From Enterobacter sp. 638 (GTDB taxonomy: Bacteria > Pseudomonadota > Gammaproteobacteria > Enterobacterales > Enterobacteriaceae), in the NCBI RefSeq assembly GCF_000016325.1, contig NC_009436.1:3968001-4032000 (forward strand): a DNA stretch of 64,000 bases, read 5' to 3'. How positions within the stretch are numbered: position 1 is the stretch's first letter; the number at the start of each line of letters is the position of its first letter. The notes under the pieces were generated by a model. The model had not been told where the DNA came from. It ran no database searches and worked only from the letters and a program-made list of their open reading frames with translations. Shown one piece after another: positions 46,169 to 61,321 of this stretch. Both the position numbers and the translations under genes were made by a program.

Positions 46169-47308
46169 ATGACGACACACTTCAGGCTTTTACCTCTATC
46201 CGGTTTTATTGTCTGCGCCACACTCCTTACGGGCTGTGATGGCGCTGACAACCCAAAGCAAAGCGCACAGGCTCCGCAGGTAACGGTTTATGTCGTGAAA
46301 AGTGCTCCACTAGCAGTGACAACTGAATTGCCGGGGCGCACAGATGCGTTTCGCGTCGCTGAGGTTCGCCCGCAGGTGAGCGGCATTGTTTTACGTCGCA
46401 ATTTCACTGAAGGCAGCGATGTCACCGCTGGCGATTCTCTTTATCAAATCGATCCCGCAACGTATAAGGTTGCCTATGACAGCGCTAAAGGCGAGATGGC
46501 AAAAGCCGAGGCGGCAGCTAACATTGCGCACTTGACGGTGAAACGTTATGTGCCTCTGGTGGGGACGCAATACATTAGTCGGCAAGAGTACGATCAGGCT
46601 GTAGCCAATGCCAGGCAAGCTGACGCCAGCGTTATTGCGGCACAAGCGAGTGTCGAAACCGCACGTATTAATCTCGCCTACACCAAAGTGTCATCGCCTA
46701 TTAATGGACGTATTGGCAAATCCAGCGTCACCGAAGGCGCGTTAGTCATGAACGGGCAGGCTTCTGCCCTGGCGACCGTCCAGCAGCTTGATCCGATCTA
46801 TGTTGATGTGACCCAGTCGAGCAATGATTTCATGCATCTAAAGCAGTCTCGTTTGCAGAAAAACGAGGGTACTAGCAGCGTTCAGCTGTTAATGGAAAAT
46901 GGTCAGCCTTACCCACTCAAAGGCACGCTGCAATTTTCGGATGTCACTGTCGACGAAAGTACAGGTTCCATCACGCTTCGCGCCGTTTTCCCAAATCCTC
47001 AACACAGTTTGTTGCCAGGGATGTTTGTCCGCGCCCGTATTGATGAAGGCATACAGCCTGACGCCATTTTAGTCCCCCAGCAGGGCGTGACACGTACTCC
47101 ACGTGGCGATGCCACCGTTCTGGTGGTGAATGATAAAGAGCAGATTGAATTGCGTAATGTTATTGCGCCTCAGGCCATTGGAGACAGCTGGCTGATCGCT
47201 GAAGGACTTAAGGATGGCGATCGCGTGGTCGTCAGTGGCCTGCAGAAAATCCATCCTGGCGCCACTGTGGTCGCCGTGCCTGCTTCCGCCGTCAAGACAG
47301 CCAGCTAA
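46169..47308 (+). CDS. acrE: Multidrug efflux periplasmic adaptor AcrE
   Basis: 379 residues of the AcrA/AcrE family. Lipoprotein signal ending LLTGC (C at 23), then helical hairpin, lipoyl and beta-barrel domains; the segment [23 protein letters not shown] is typical. It links the RND pump AcrF to TolC. Divergent from acrS and 11 bp upstream of acrF. Confidence 0.95.
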   Translation: MTTHFRLLPLSGFIVCATLLTGCDGADNPKQSAQAPQVTVYVVKSAPLAVTTELPGRTDAFRVAEVRPQVSGIVLRRNFTEGSDVTAGDSLYQIDPATYKVAYDSAKGEMAKAEAAANIAHLTVKRYVPLVGTQYISRQEYDQAVANARQADASVIAAQASVETARINLAYTKVSSPINGRIGKSSVTEGALVMNGQASALATVQQLDPIYVDVTQSSNDFMHLKQSRLQKNEGTSSVQLLMENGQPYPLKGTLQFSDVTVDESTGSITLRAVFPNPQHSLLPGMFVRARIDEGIQPDAILVPQQGVTRTPRGDATVLVVNDKEQIELRNVIAPQAIGDSWLIAEGLKDGDRVVVSGLQKIHPGATVVAVPASAVKTAS

Positions 47309-47319
47309 AGGATTACGAA

Positions 47320-50300
47320 ATGGCTAATTTCTTTATTCAACGGCCGATTTTCGCCTGGGTACTTGCCATCATTCTGATGATTGCGGGCGGGCTGGCTATT
47401 CTTCAATTACCCGTGGCGCAATACCCCACTATTGCGCCTCCTGCTGTTGCCGTCACCGCAACCTATCCCGGCGCGGATGCACAAACGGTACAAGATACCG
47501 TGACCCAGGTTATCGAACAGAACATGAATGGTATCGATAACCTGATGTACATGTCATCCACCAGCGATTCAGCGGGTAACGTCACGATCACGTTGACCTT
47601 CCAGTCCGGCACCGATCCTGATATCGCGCAGGTACAGGTTCAAAACAAACTGCAGCTCGCCATGCCGCTGCTGCCACAAGAAGTTCAGCAGCAAGGTATT
47701 GGCGTGGAGAAATCCAGCAGCAGCTTCCTTCTGGTAGCAGGGTTTGTCTCTGATAATAAAACGCTGACGCAGGACGATATCTCAGATTACGTTGCGTCAA
47801 ATGTTAAAGACGCGATCAGCCGGACATCGGGCGTGGGTGACGTTCAGCTATTTGGCGCACAGTACGCCATGCGTATTTGGCTCGACAGCAATGCACTTAA
47901 TAAATTTCAGCTAACACCTCTGGATGTGATCAACCAACTAAAAATCCAGAATAACCAAATAGCTGCCGGTCAATTAGGGGGAACGCCGTCAATTCCAGGG
48001 CAACAGTTAAATGCCTCTATCATCGCGCAAACCCGTTTAAAAACCCCGGAAGAGTTTGGCAACGTCACACTGAAAGTGAATCAAGATGGGTCAATGGTGC
48101 ATCTGAAAGATGTGGCTCGAATTGAGCTTGGCGGCGAAAACTATAATATGGTGACCAAGATTAATGGTCAGGCTGCGACGGGTCTTGGGATTAAACTGGC
48201 AACGGGCGCAAACGCACTCGATACTGCAGCGGCCATTAAAACGAAGCTCGCAGAATTACAGTCCTTCTTCCCGCAAGGAATGAGAGTTGTCTATCCCTAC
48301 GACACGACCCCGTTCGTCAAAATATCCATTCATGAAGTGATTAAAACCCTGTTCGAGGCAATCGTCCTTGTTTTCCTGGTCATGTATTTGTTCCTGCAAA
48401 ACCTGCGCGCCACGCTCATTCCCACCATCGCAGTGCCTGTTGTATTGCTCGGTGCCTTTGCCATTTTGTCGGCATTTGGATTTTCCATCAATACCCTCAC
48501 CATGTTTGGCATGGTGTTGGCTATAGGCTTGCTGGTCGACGATGCCATTGTGGTTGTTGAGAACGTCGAACGCGTTATGGTAGAAGACAAGCTACCGCCT
48601 AAAGAGGCGACGCAAAAATCGATGGAGCAAATTCAAGGCGCGTTGGTCGGCATCGCAATGGTGCTTTCAGCGGTGTTTATACCGATGGCCTTTTTTGGTG
48701 GCTCTACCGGAGCCATTTACCGCCAGTTCTCACTGACCATTGTTTCTGCTATGGCTCTTTCAGTTCTAGTCGCACTGATTCTGACGCCAGCACTCTGCGC
48801 GACGTTGCTTAAACCGGCCTCTGAAGAGCACCACGCAAAAGGCGGTTTCTTTGGTTGGTTTAATACTCTCTTCGATAAAAGCGTCGATCATTACAGTAAT
48901 AGCGTCAGCGGGATCCTGCGTAAAACAGGACGCTATCTTGTGGTGTATGTGCTGATCGTTGGCGGTATGGCGGTGCTCTTTTTGCGTCTCCCCACCTCTT
49001 TCCTGCCAGAGGAGGATCAGGGCGTATTCATGACAATGGTTCAGCTACCCGCCGGTGCAACGCAAACCCGCACGCAGCAAATTTTGGATCAGGTTCAGCA
49101 ATACTATCTGACCCAAGAAAAAGCGAACGTTGAGTCGGTCTTTACCGTTAACGGTTTTAGTTTCAGCGGCCAGGGACAGAACTCAGGTATCGCATTTGTC
49201 AGCCTCAAACCGTGGGAAGATCGTCCAGGTGAAAAAAATGGCGTCGAAGCGATTGTGGGCCGCGCCACAAAAGCCTTTAGCCAGATTAAAGATGGTCTCG
49301 TTTTTCCTTTTAACCTACCTGCCATTATCGAGCTGGGAACAGCGACGGGCTTCGACTTTGAGTTAATCGATCAGGCAAACCTGGGTCATACCTCACTCAC
49401 ACAAGCCCGAAACCAACTCTTGGGTATGGTCAAAGAACATTCTGACTTGTTGGTGCGTGTACGTCCTAATGGGTTGGAAGACACTCCGCAATTTAAGCTC
49501 GATATTGATCAGGAGAAAGCCCAGGCGCTTGGCGTCAGCGTATCAGATATCAACCAGACGATTTCCACTGCGCTGGGAGGAACATACGTTAACGACTTCA
49601 TCGATCACGGTCGTGTCAAAAAAGTGTATGCGCAAGCAGCGGCGCAGTTCCGCATGTTACCGGGTGATATCAATAATCTTTATGTGCGCAGTGCAAACGG
49701 CGAGATGGTCCCCTTTTCAGCCTTTAGTTCTTCACGCTGGGTTTCCGGTTCGCCACGGCTTGAGCGCTACAACGGCATGCCCTCAATGGAAATACTTGGG
49801 GAGTCTGCACCCGGCAAGAGTACGGGTGAAGCCATGGTCATGATGGAAAGACTGGCGAATAAACTGCCTTCCGGAATTGGCTACGACTGGACGGGAATGT
49901 CGTACCAGGAACGGCTTTCTGGAAACCAGGCACCTGCGCTATATGCCATTTCACTTATCATCGTGTTCTTGTGTCTGGCTGCACTTTACGAGAGCTGGTC
50001 GATTCCATTTTCTGTGATGTTAGTGGTGCCATTAGGCGTCATTGGAGCACTCCTCGGTGCATCGCTGCGCGGACTGAACAATGATGTTTATTTCCAGGTA
50101 GGTCTTCTTACCACCATTGGGCTTTCTGCTAAGAACGCCATCCTGATTGTTGAGTTTGCTAAAGACCTGATGGAAAAAGAAGGCAAAGGGGTTGTCGAAG
50201 CAACATTGGAGGCATCACGTATGCGCCTTCGTCCCATTCTGATGACTTCTCTGGCGTTCATTCTTGGCGTAATGCCGTTAGTGATCAGTAACGGTGCGGG

Positions 50301-50430
50301 GAGCGGCGCACAAAATGCCGTAGGTACAGGCGTCATGGGCGGGATGTTGTCCGCTACGCTTCTGGCTATCTTTTTTGTTCCCGTCTTTTTCGTCGTCGTA
50401 AGACGCCGATTTACTCGCCAACATCATTAA
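47320..50430 (+). CDS. acrF: RND multidrug efflux transporter AcrF
   Basis: 1036 residues (about 1034 in E. coli) with 12 membrane helices and two large periplasmic loops. The proton-relay pair is in [17 protein letters not shown] (near 407-408). AcrF expels dyes, bile salts and antibiotics and is cryptic in E. coli under H-NS repression. A terminator follows at 50438. Confidence 0.97.
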   Translation: MANFFIQRPIFAWVLAIILMIAGGLAILQLPVAQYPTIAPPAVAVTATYPGADAQTVQDTVTQVIEQNMNGIDNLMYMSSTSDSAGNVTITLTFQSGTDPDIAQVQVQNKLQLAMPLLPQEVQQQGIGVEKSSSSFLLVAGFVSDNKTLTQDDISDYVASNVKDAISRTSGVGDVQLFGAQYAMRIWLDSNALNKFQLTPLDVINQLKIQNNQIAAGQLGGTPSIPGQQLNASIIAQTRLKTPEEFGNVTLKVNQDGSMVHLKDVARIELGGENYNMVTKINGQAATGLGIKLATGANALDTAAAIKTKLAELQSFFPQGMRVVYPYDTTPFVKISIHEVIKTLFEAIVLVFLVMYLFLQNLRATLIPTIAVPVVLLGAFAILSAFGFSINTLTMFGMVLAIGLLVDDAIVVVENVERVMVEDKLPPKEATQKSMEQIQGALVGIAMVLSAVFIPMAFFGGSTGAIYRQFSLTIVSAMALSVLVALILTPALCATLLKPASEEHHAKGGFFGWFNTLFDKSVDHYSNSVSGILRKTGRYLVVYVLIVGGMAVLFLRLPTSFLPEEDQGVFMTMVQLPAGATQTRTQQILDQVQQYYLTQEKANVESVFTVNGFSFSGQGQNSGIAFVSLKPWEDRPGEKNGVEAIVGRATKAFSQIKDGLVFPFNLPAIIELGTATGFDFELIDQANLGHTSLTQARNQLLGMVKEHSDLLVRVRPNGLEDTPQFKLDIDQEKAQALGVSVSDINQTISTALGGTYVNDFIDHGRVKKVYAQAAAQFRMLPGDINNLYVRSANGEMVPFSAFSSSRWVSGSPRLERYNGMPSMEILGESAPGKSTGEAMVMMERLANKLPSGIGYDWTGMSYQERLSGNQAPALYAISLIIVFLCLAALYESWSIPFSVMLVVPLGVIGALLGASLRGLNNDVYFQVGLLTTIGLSAKNAILIVEFAKDLMEKEGKGVVEATLEASRMRLRPILMTSLAFILGVMPLVISNGAGSGAQNAVGTGVMGGMLSATLLAIFFVPVFFVVVRRRFTRQHH

Positions 50431-50437
50431 AAAAATC

Positions 50438-50467
50438 AGTAGGCGCTGAATGGCGCCTACTCTTTTT
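50438..50467 (+). terminator. Terminator after acrF
   Basis: AGTAGGCGC-TGAATG-GCGCCTACT stem with CTTTTTAT after it, 8 bp past the acrF stop. The rest up to yhdV (50468-50739) shows no gene. Confidence 0.9.
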
Positions 50468-50739
50468 ATGTTTAAACAAAGTATTAGTCCTCTTATGTTC
50501 TATGACGAATAAATAATGAAACCCTTTATTATTTGAGTTAGGTCTAATCGCTAAGTATTACGTTTAAAATACCTATTCATTCATGCGTTCAGCCGCACCT
50601 CTCCATCATTTTTACAAACCACATACTTTGAGATTATTCATCTATCTTCGATAGCCGTGAGCAGTGATAAAATAGCGCTCTGCTCGGTAAATACCCTTTT
50701 GGATTTATAGCGAGTCAGTTTTTATTCTGAGGTAACATC

Positions 50740-50961
50740 ATGAAAAGATTCATTTGCGTTGCAACGCTCGCTGCGCTTCTGGCTGGTTGTGCCCACGATT
50801 CTCCGTGTGTACCGGTTTACGACGATCAAGGTCGCCTTGTCCATACCAATACGTGTATGAAAGGCACCACTCAGGATAACTGGGAAACAGCCGGCGCAAT
50901 TGCAGGCGGTGCTGCGGCTGTTGCAGGCCTGACGCTGGGTATCGTTGCGTTAACCAAATAA
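50740..50961 (+). CDS. yhdV: Small lipoprotein YhdV
   Basis: 73 residues with lipobox LLAGC (Cys17) and a glycine/alanine-rich C-terminal hydrophobic segment (about 52-70). Nearly the same as E. coli YhdV. Asp at +2? The residue after Cys is Ala, so outer-membrane retention by Lol is expected. Function unknown. Confidence 0.94.
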   Translation: MKRFICVATLAALLAGCAHDSPCVPVYDDQGRLVHTNTCMKGTTQDNWETAGAIAGGAAAVAGLTLGIVALTK

Positions 50962-50972
50962 AGCTTTCTGAC

Positions 50973-50998
50973 AAAAGCGCGGTATCTTCCGCGCTTTT
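50973..50998 (+). terminator. Terminator after yhdV
   Basis: AAAAGCGCGG-TATCTT-CCGCGCTTTT, 12 bp past the yhdV stop. Confidence 0.9.
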
Positions 50999-51338
50999 GC
51001 TTCATATCAGTGCAGTCATTGCTCTCCTTGTTAAAAAACTTCCCTGTAACATTCCTGTCTCTCTTTTCATCCTTGATTGTTCTCACCTTTTTATTCACTC
51101 GAGATCCAGGTTGCAATCTAATACGTGATATTTTTCACAGATTAATAACATTCAATATCCTGCCAATATTCACGCCTGAAATCATCTCAATAATTTCCGT
51201 TTCGTCTTATCAACTTTTGCTCTGATTTGTGGCGTAGGTTGTCATTTCGCACCATTTCAGGGCGCTTGATTTAATTATCCCTGTCTACACTCAGCATTAC
51301 GCGTTCAGATATCTCTCTTTTTAGCTGAATACGAAAAC
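50999..51338 (+). other. yhdV-yhdW intergenic region
   Basis: AT-rich, no convincing gene; a 71-codon frame at 51010 has no family features. The downstream part holds the sigma-54 regulatory elements listed separately. Confidence 0.6.
51249..51263 (+). promoter_or_regulatory. Putative NtrC enhancer site
   Basis: GCAC-CATTTCA-GGGC, one mismatch from the NtrC core GCAC-N7-GTGC, centred about 109 bp upstream of the predicted sigma-54 start. This distance is usual for NtrC. A second site was not found by eye. Confidence 0.5.
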
Positions 51339-51354
51339 TGGCATTACGTTTGCT
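51339..51354 (+). promoter_or_regulatory. Sigma-54 promoter of yhdWXYZ
   Basis: TGGCATTACGTTTGCT fits the -24/-12 consensus TGGCACR-N4-TTGCW with one change and with the invariant GG and GC at correct spacing. Predicted start near 51365, leader about 76 nt. E. coli yhdWXYZ is reported among NtrC-activated operons, in agreement. Confidence 0.82.
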
Positions 51355-51440
51355 TTATAAACGTCGGCCAACGCCACAGACAGGTAAAAGCGTTTTAAAA
51401 CGACTTTCTATAAAAATAATTTTCGCCACACAGGATGCAT

Positions 51441-52466
51441 ATGAAAAAGACGATGATAGCCAGCCTGGCCGCCGCCGGCATGTTGTTTGCTGTAGCGGGT
51501 CAGGCGCATGCAGGCGCAACTCTGGATGCCGTTAAAAAGAAAGGCTTTGTACAGTGCGGTATCAGCGATGGGTTACCGGGTTTCTCCTACGCGGATGCTA
51601 ACGGGAAATTCTCCGGGATCGACGTTGACGTGTGCCGAGGCGTTGCAGCGGCTCTCTTCGGTGATGATACCAAAGTAAAATACACCCCACTCACAGCGAA
51701 AGAACGTTTCACCGCTTTGCAATCTGGCGAAGTTGATGTGCTCTCGCGTAATACCACCTGGACCTCGTCTCGTGATGCTGGCATGGGCATGACGTTTACT
51801 GGCGTCACCTATTATGACGGTATCGGTTTCCTGACTCACAATAAAGCAGGCCTGAAGAGTGCGAAAGAACTCGACGGTGCGACTGTCTGTATTCAGGCCG
51901 GTACGGATACCGAGTTGAACGTCGCGGATTATTTCAAAGCGAATAAGATGAAATACACCCCAGTGACGTTTGATCGCTCTGATGAATCCGCAAAAGCTCT
52001 GGAATCAGGCCGTTGCGATACGCTGGCCTCTGACCAGTCTCAGCTGTATGCCCTTCGCATTAAGCTCAGTAATCCTGCGGAGTGGATTGTTCTGCCTGAA
52101 GTTATCTCAAAAGAACCTCTTGGCCCAGTCGTTCGTCGCGGTGATGAAGAGTGGACCTCGATTGTTAAGTGGACTCTCTTCGCCATGCTGAATGCTGAAG
52201 AAATGGGAATTAACTCGAAGAACGTTGATGAGAAAGCAGCAGCTCCATCCACTCCGGATATGGCACATCTTCTGGGTAAAGAAGGTGACTACGGCAAGGA
52301 TCTTAAGCTCGATAATAAATGGGCTTACAACATCATTAAACACGTTGGCAACTACGGAGAGATCTTCGCGCGTAACGTGGGATCGGAAAGCCCTCTGAAG
52401 ATCAAACGTGGCCAGAACAACCTCTGGAACAACGGCGGCATCCAGTACGCTCCACCAGTACGCTAG
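51441..52466 (+). CDS. yhdW: General amino-acid ABC transporter, periplasmic binding protein
   Basis: 341 residues, AapJ/BztA type. Signal peptide 1-24 (AHA-G), then a type 2 solute-binding domain. Very similar to E. coli YhdW. Captures polar amino acids for YhdXYZ; the exact substrates are not settled. The ATG at 51441 is preferred over the one two codons earlier by alignment. Confidence 0.94.
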   Translation: MKKTMIASLAAAGMLFAVAGQAHAGATLDAVKKKGFVQCGISDGLPGFSYADANGKFSGIDVDVCRGVAAALFGDDTKVKYTPLTAKERFTALQSGEVDVLSRNTTWTSSRDAGMGMTFTGVTYYDGIGFLTHNKAGLKSAKELDGATVCIQAGTDTELNVADYFKANKMKYTPVTFDRSDESAKALESGRCDTLASDQSQLYALRIKLSNPAEWIVLPEVISKEPLGPVVRRGDEEWTSIVKWTLFAMLNAEEMGINSKNVDEKAAAPSTPDMAHLLGKEGDYGKDLKLDNKWAYNIIKHVGNYGEIFARNVGSESPLKIKRGQNNLWNNGGIQYAPPVR

Positions 52467-52533
52467 TTTTTAGCTGTAACGGGCACTGCATGAGCGGTGC
52501 CCAGCCCAGAGTCATGGTTACCGAGGTTTCTTT

Positions 52534-53715
52534 ATGTCCCATCGCCGCTTAGCCTTAAAAGGGAAACTTTCCTTTTCTCACCCCGCGGTCCGCGCCTGGC
52601 TATTTCAGATCATCGCCATTGTCGTCGTCGTGGTCGTTGCGATTTATTTAGTTCACAACACCGTAACTAACCTGAGCAATCGCGGCATTACTTCGGGCTT
52701 TGCCTTTCTGGATCGCACTGCAGGATTTGGAATTGTGCAGCACCTGATTGATTATCAGGAGAGCGATACCTATGGAAGGGTATTTCTGGTTGGCCTGCTG
52801 AATACGCTTCTGGTCTCTGCACTCTGTATTGTCTTTGCTTCATTCCTCGGGTTTTTCCTCGGGCTCGCCCGGCTATCTGAAAACTGGCTCCTGCGCAAAC
52901 TTTCTACGATTTACATCGAGACGTTTCGCAACATTCCGCCCTTGTTGCAGATCTTTTTCTGGTATTTCGCCGTCCTGCGTAATCTGCCAGGTCCGCGCCA
53001 GGCCCTCGATGCTTTTGAGTTATTTTTTCTCAGTAACCGCGGGCTATATATTCCCTCACCAGAGGCTGGCGAAGGTTTATGGGCCGCTATTGCCGCTATC
53101 GTTATCGCCGTTGCAATATCCGTTGGGCTGTTTCGCTATAACCGCATGCATCAGATGAAAACCGGACAGCTTCGCAAGACCTGGCCCGTCGGATTACTTT
53201 TGATTGTGGGTTTACCTTTGCTGGCACAAGGGATTTTTGGTTCGGCATTGCACTGGGATATTCCGGAACTGCGCGGATTTAACTTCCGTGGTGGGATGGT
53301 ATTAATCCCTGAACTAGCGGCTCTCACGCTGGCGCTTTCCATTTATACCTCTGCGTTTATTGCCGAAATTATTCGCTCTGGTATTCAGGCTGTACCACAT
53401 GGGCAGCACGAAGCGGCTCGATCGCTCGGCCTTCCCAATCCGGTCACACTCCGTCAGGTGATCATTCCTCAGGCTTTACGCGTGATCATCCCACCGCTGA
53501 CCAGTCAGTATCTGAATATTGCTAAAAACTCTTCGTTGGCTGCCGCTATCGGTTATCCCGATATGGTTTCACTGTTCGCCGGGACAGTACTTAACCAGAC
53601 GGGGCAAGCTATCGAGACTATCGCCATCACCATGTCGGTTTATCTGGTTATTAGCCTGACGATTTCACTGTTGATGAACATCTATAACCGTCGCATCGCA
53701 CTGGTCGAGCGTTAA
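52534..53715 (+). CDS. yhdX: Amino-acid ABC transporter permease 1
   Basis: 393 residues, AapQ type, with about eight membrane helices. The permease coupling loop EAARSLGLPNPVTLRQVIIPQALRVIIPP (near residue 288-316) contacts the ATPase. Forms a heterodimer with YhdY. Confidence 0.94.
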   Translation: MSHRRLALKGKLSFSHPAVRAWLFQIIAIVVVVVVAIYLVHNTVTNLSNRGITSGFAFLDRTAGFGIVQHLIDYQESDTYGRVFLVGLLNTLLVSALCIVFASFLGFFLGLARLSENWLLRKLSTIYIETFRNIPPLLQIFFWYFAVLRNLPGPRQALDAFELFFLSNRGLYIPSPEAGEGLWAAIAAIVIAVAISVGLFRYNRMHQMKTGQLRKTWPVGLLLIVGLPLLAQGIFGSALHWDIPELRGFNFRGGMVLIPELAALTLALSIYTSAFIAEIIRSGIQAVPHGQHEAARSLGLPNPVTLRQVIIPQALRVIIPPLTSQYLNIAKNSSLAAAIGYPDMVSLFAGTVLNQTGQAIETIAITMSVYLVISLTISLLMNIYNRRIALVER

Positions 53716-53724
53716 GGAGCCATG

Positions 53725-54828
53725 ATGACAAAAGCCGTACTGTCTCACGTCCCGCGCCCTTCTAGCGCTAGGGGCTGGCGTTTCATCGCCTGGGCACGTA
53801 AAAATCTGTTCTCCTCCTGGAGTAACAGTCTTCTCACCATCATCTGTTTTTGGCTGATGTGGGAACTTATTCCGCCGCTCATAAACTGGGCATTTCTACA
53901 GGCAAATTGGGTTGGCTCCACACGCGCTGACTGCACCAAAGCGGGTGCCTGTTGGGTATTCATTCATGAGCGTTTTGGTCAGTTCATGTATGGCTTGTAT
54001 CCACACGAGCAACGCTGGCGTATCAACGTGGCGCTGATTGTTGGGCTGCTGTCGATCGCACCGATGTTCTGGAAACATTTGCCACGCCGTGGACGCTACA
54101 TTGCTTGCTGGGCTGTGGTTTATCCGCTGGTTGTTTGGTTGTTGCTATATGGGGGCGTGCTGGGACTTGAGCGGGTCGAAACTCGCCAATGGGGTGGGCT
54201 GACATTAACCTTGATCATTGCTTCCGTCGGGATCGCTGGCGCGCTGCCGCTGGGTATTTTGTTGGCGCTTGGCCGTCGTTCAACGATGCCGGTAGTCCGC
54301 GTGCTTTCAGTGATCTTTATCGAGTTCTGGCGCGGCGTGCCACTGATTACCGTGTTGTTTATGTCTTCGGTGATGCTGCCATTATTCATGGCGGAAGGGA
54401 CTACGATCGACAAATTAATCCGCGCACTCGTGGGCGTCATTTTATTTCAGTCCGCTTATGTCGCAGAAGTCGTTCGCGGTGGGCTGCAAGCTTTGCCAAA
54501 AGGACAATATGAAGCGGCTGAATCACTGGCACTCGGGTACTGGAAAACGCAGGGTTTGGTGATTTTACCGCAGGCACTCAAACTGGTTATTCCAGGGCTT
54601 GTGAACACGATTATTGCCCTCTTTAAAGACACTAGCCTGGTGATCATTATCGGGTTATTCGATCTGTTCAGCAGTGTTCAACAGGCAACCGTGGATCCAG
54701 TCTGGCTTGGCATGTCGACCGAGGGCTATGTCTTTGCTGCACTGATTTACTGGATTTTTTGTTTCAGCATGTCGCGCTATAGCCAGCATCTGGAGAAACG
54801 TTTTAACACCGGGCGGACACCGCACTGA
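53725..54828 (+). CDS. yhdY: Amino-acid ABC transporter permease 2
   Basis: 367 residues, AapM type; coupling loop [22 protein letters not shown] near 260-281. The second of two adjacent ATGs is chosen because AAGGAG lies at proper distance from it and it matches E. coli. It begins 9 bp past yhdX. Confidence 0.93.
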   Translation: MTKAVLSHVPRPSSARGWRFIAWARKNLFSSWSNSLLTIICFWLMWELIPPLINWAFLQANWVGSTRADCTKAGACWVFIHERFGQFMYGLYPHEQRWRINVALIVGLLSIAPMFWKHLPRRGRYIACWAVVYPLVVWLLLYGGVLGLERVETRQWGGLTLTLIIASVGIAGALPLGILLALGRRSTMPVVRVLSVIFIEFWRGVPLITVLFMSSVMLPLFMAEGTTIDKLIRALVGVILFQSAYVAEVVRGGLQALPKGQYEAAESLALGYWKTQGLVILPQALKLVIPGLVNTIIALFKDTSLVIIIGLFDLFSSVQQATVDPVWLGMSTEGYVFAALIYWIFCFSMSRYSQHLEKRFNTGRTPH

Positions 54829-54835
54829 GGAATTT

Positions 54836-55594
54836 ATGAGCAAAATAATTATGACCCCTGCTGACGCGATGATTACCCTGGAAAATGTCAATAAATGGTA
54901 CGGACAATTTCACGTGCTGAAAGATATCAACCTGAAGGTAACGCAAGGTGAACGTATCGTTCTGTGTGGCCCATCGGGTTCTGGAAAGTCGACAACTATC
55001 CGTTGTATCAATCACCTCGAAGAACATCAGCAGGGACGCATTGTTGTTGATGGGATCGAGCTGGATGAAGATGTTCGCAATATTGAACGCGTGCGTCAGG
55101 AAGTGGGCATGGTGTTCCAACACTTCAATTTATTCCCACATTTAACGGTATTGCAGAACTGTACGCTGGCTCCTATTTGGGTCAAAAAGATGTCTAAAAA
55201 GGATGCCGAGGTATTAGGGATGCATTATCTGGAACGCGTTCGTATTGCCGAGCATGCACATAAATTCCCAGGGCAAATTTCTGGGGGGCAGCAGCAGCGC
55301 GTTGCGATTGCTCGTTCCCTGTGTATGAAGCCCAAAATTATGCTGTTTGATGAACCAACGTCAGCCCTTGATCCGGAAATGGTGAAAGAAGTGTTGGATA
55401 CGATGATTGGTCTTGCTCAATCGGGAATGACCATGCTGTGCGTAACACATGAAATGGGATTTGCGAGAACAGTGGCAGATAGAGTGATCTTTATGGATCG
55501 AGGTGAAATTGTTGAACAGGCACCACCGGAAGAGTTTTTCGCCAATCCGAAATCTGAACGTACAAGAGCATTCTTATCGCAGGTTATCCATTAA
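54836..55594 (+). CDS. yhdZ: Amino-acid ABC transporter ATPase
   Basis: 252 residues, AapP type. Walker [10 protein letters not shown] (42-50), signature SGGQQQR (near 145), Walker B IMLFDEP (near 167-173), H-loop CVTHEM. Energises uptake by YhdWXY. Last gene of the operon. Confidence 0.96.
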   Translation: MSKIIMTPADAMITLENVNKWYGQFHVLKDINLKVTQGERIVLCGPSGSGKSTTIRCINHLEEHQQGRIVVDGIELDEDVRNIERVRQEVGMVFQHFNLFPHLTVLQNCTLAPIWVKKMSKKDAEVLGMHYLERVRIAEHAHKFPGQISGGQQQRVAIARSLCMKPKIMLFDEPTSALDPEMVKEVLDTMIGLAQSGMTMLCVTHEMGFARTVADRVIFMDRGEIVEQAPPEEFFANPKSERTRAFLSQVIH

Positions 55595-55614
55595 CAGGTT
55601 GAATAAATAGGATC

Positions 55615-55650
55615 TTACGCCCAGGGAAACATTTTCCCCGGGCGTAGTAA
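55615..55650 (+). terminator. Hairpin after yhdZ
   Basis: TTACGCCC-AGGGAAACATTTTCCCC-GGGCGTAGTAA; internal GGG/CCC can also pair. Poor T run. Probably ends yhdWXYZ. Confidence 0.5.
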
Positions 55651-55689
55651 TGCAGAAAATAACGTAAGACTCAGAGATCTTCCAATGCA

Positions 55690-55717
55690 AAAAGGCCATC
55701 CTTTCGGATGGCCTTTT
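55690..55717 (-). terminator. rRNA operon terminator
   Basis: AAAAGGCCATCC-TTTC-GGATGGCCTTTT, the classic rrn T1 form, with its T run on the minus strand. Located about 10 bp past the last 5S gene. Confidence 0.93.
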
Positions 55718-55727
55718 CACTTAATTG

Positions 55728-55847
55728 ATGTCTGGCAGTTCCCTACTCTCACATGGGGAGACCCCACACTACCATCGGCGCTACGGCGTTTCACTTCTGA
55801 GTTCGGCATGGGGTCAGGTGGGACCACCGCGCTAAAGCCGCCAGACA
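55728..55847 (-). rRNA. rrfF: 5S rRNA, distal copy
   Basis: 120 nt. Identical to the proximal copy except in the terminal stem: starts TGTCTGG and ends CCAGACAT, so a C-G pair became U-A. Second 5S after tRNA-Thr, as in E. coli rrnD. Confidence 0.97.
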
Positions 55848-55886
55848 AATTCTTTTACTTAGTGCCAAACTTAAACCCGTGTTAAG

Positions 55887-55962
55887 TGGTGCTGATACCC
55901 AGAGTCGAACTGGGGACCTCACCCTTACCAAGGGTGCGCTCTACCAACTGAGCCATATCAGC
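55887..55962 (-). tRNA. thrV: tRNA-Thr (anticodon GGU)
   Basis: 76 nt with encoded CCA. Anticodon GGT at 55927-55929 on the minus strand; acceptor GCTGATA pairs with TATCAGC. Placed between two 5S genes, matching E. coli thrV. Confidence 0.97.
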
Positions 55963-55974
55963 ACGCTAAATTTG

Positions 55975-56094
55975 ATGCCTGGCAGTTCCCTACTCTCACA
56001 TGGGGAGACCCCACACTACCATCGGCGCTACGGCGTTTCACTTCTGAGTTCGGCATGGGGTCAGGTGGGACCACCGCGCTAAAGCCGCCAGGCA
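55975..56094 (-). rRNA. rrfD: 5S rRNA, proximal copy
   Basis: 120 nt, TGCCTGGCGGC... GCCAGGCAT; the standard enterobacterial 5S. Follows 23S by about 93 nt. Confidence 0.98.
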
Positions 56095-56187
56095 AATTCT
56101 GTTATCAACATGCATCTCTGCACATCAATTAATCTGTTATCAAGCTGAATATCGTGTCTCTTTCCGCCAAAACAGCTTCGGCGTTGT

Positions 56188-59097
<2,910 letters not shown>

Positions 59098-59230
59098 TCA
59101 CAACCCGAAGATGTTTCGTAAAACACCCGCAGTGTTGCGAAAATTTGAGAGACTCGAACACACCGCTTATCTGCTCTTATTACGGAGAGCAGACACAGTG
59201 TGTCGTTTCAATTTTCAGCTTGATCCAGAT

Positions 59231-59242
59231 TTTTAAAGAGCA
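59231..59242 (-). promoter_or_regulatory. Spacer boxA
   Basis: TGCTCTTTAAAA on the minus strand between tRNA-Glu and 23S; the antitermination boxA that keeps RNA polymerase processive through 23S. Confidence 0.85.
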
Positions 59243-59328
59243 AATATCTCAAACATGACTGACTGTTTACACAGCGCAATCAGCTTTGAGATACAGAGGT
59301 CGGCGACTTTCACTCACAAACCAGCAAG

Positions 59329-59404
59329 TGGCGTCCCCTAGGGGATTCGAACCCCTGTTACCGCCGTGAAAGGGCGGTGTCCTGGGCCTCTAGACGAAGG
59401 GGAC
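59329..59404 (-). tRNA. gltT: tRNA-Glu (anticodon UUC)
   Basis: 76 nt with encoded CCA; matches E. coli tRNA-Glu (GTCCCCTTCG... GGGGACG). Anticodon TTC at 59368-59370 on the minus strand. It is the only tRNA in the 16S-23S spacer. E. coli and Salmonella rrnD carry tRNA-Ile and tRNA-Ala here. The symbol is a placeholder: E. coli uses gltT, gltU, gltV and gltW for copies in other operons. Confidence 0.95.
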
Positions 59405-59488
59405 ACTGAAGTCTCAATCGCAAGACGCCTTGCTATTTACTTTTCATCAGACAATCTGTGTGGACACTACAAAGGCAGGTTCTTTAGG

Positions 59489-61028
<1,540 letters not shown>

Positions 61029-61161
61029 AAGTTTGATGCTCGTGAATTAAACTTCGTAATGAATTACGTATGTTCACTCAGAGACTTTGGTATTCATTTA
61101 GCGTCTTGCGACGTTTAGAATCCATGTCACTTTGAGTGCCCACACAGATTGTCTGATAAAT

Positions 61162-61173
61162 TGTTAAAGAGCA
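61162..61173 (-). promoter_or_regulatory. Leader boxA
   Basis: TGCTCTTTAACA on the minus strand, the canonical rrn boxA, about 135 nt upstream of 16S. Confidence 0.92.
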
Positions 61174-61211
61174 GTGCAACGCGGCTTTCGCTCACCGTTG
61201 CGAGGTGGCGT

Positions 61212-61239
61212 ATATTACGCTTTCCTCTTTCAGAGTCAA
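61212..61239 (-). promoter_or_regulatory. rrn P2 promoter
   Basis: TTGACT (61234-61239), 16-bp spacer, TAATAT (61212-61217), then ACGCCACC. Consistent with the P2 promoter of E. coli rrn operons. Confidence 0.9.
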
Positions 61240-61321
61240 TCCTTTATTTCAGGATTTTTCTCTTCAACCGAACCGGCTGTTTGTGTGAAGTGATTCACAT
61301 CTGCCGTGTCGATGGAGGCGC

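Noticed and set aside
51010..51225. 71-codon frame between yhdV and yhdW
   Set aside because: AT-driven hydrophobic composition, no ribosome site, and overlaps a region better explained as regulatory.
55728..56094. Direct repeat of about 120 bp as a mobile repeat
   Set aside because: It is the two 5S rRNA genes around tRNA-Thr, the normal rrnD arrangement.
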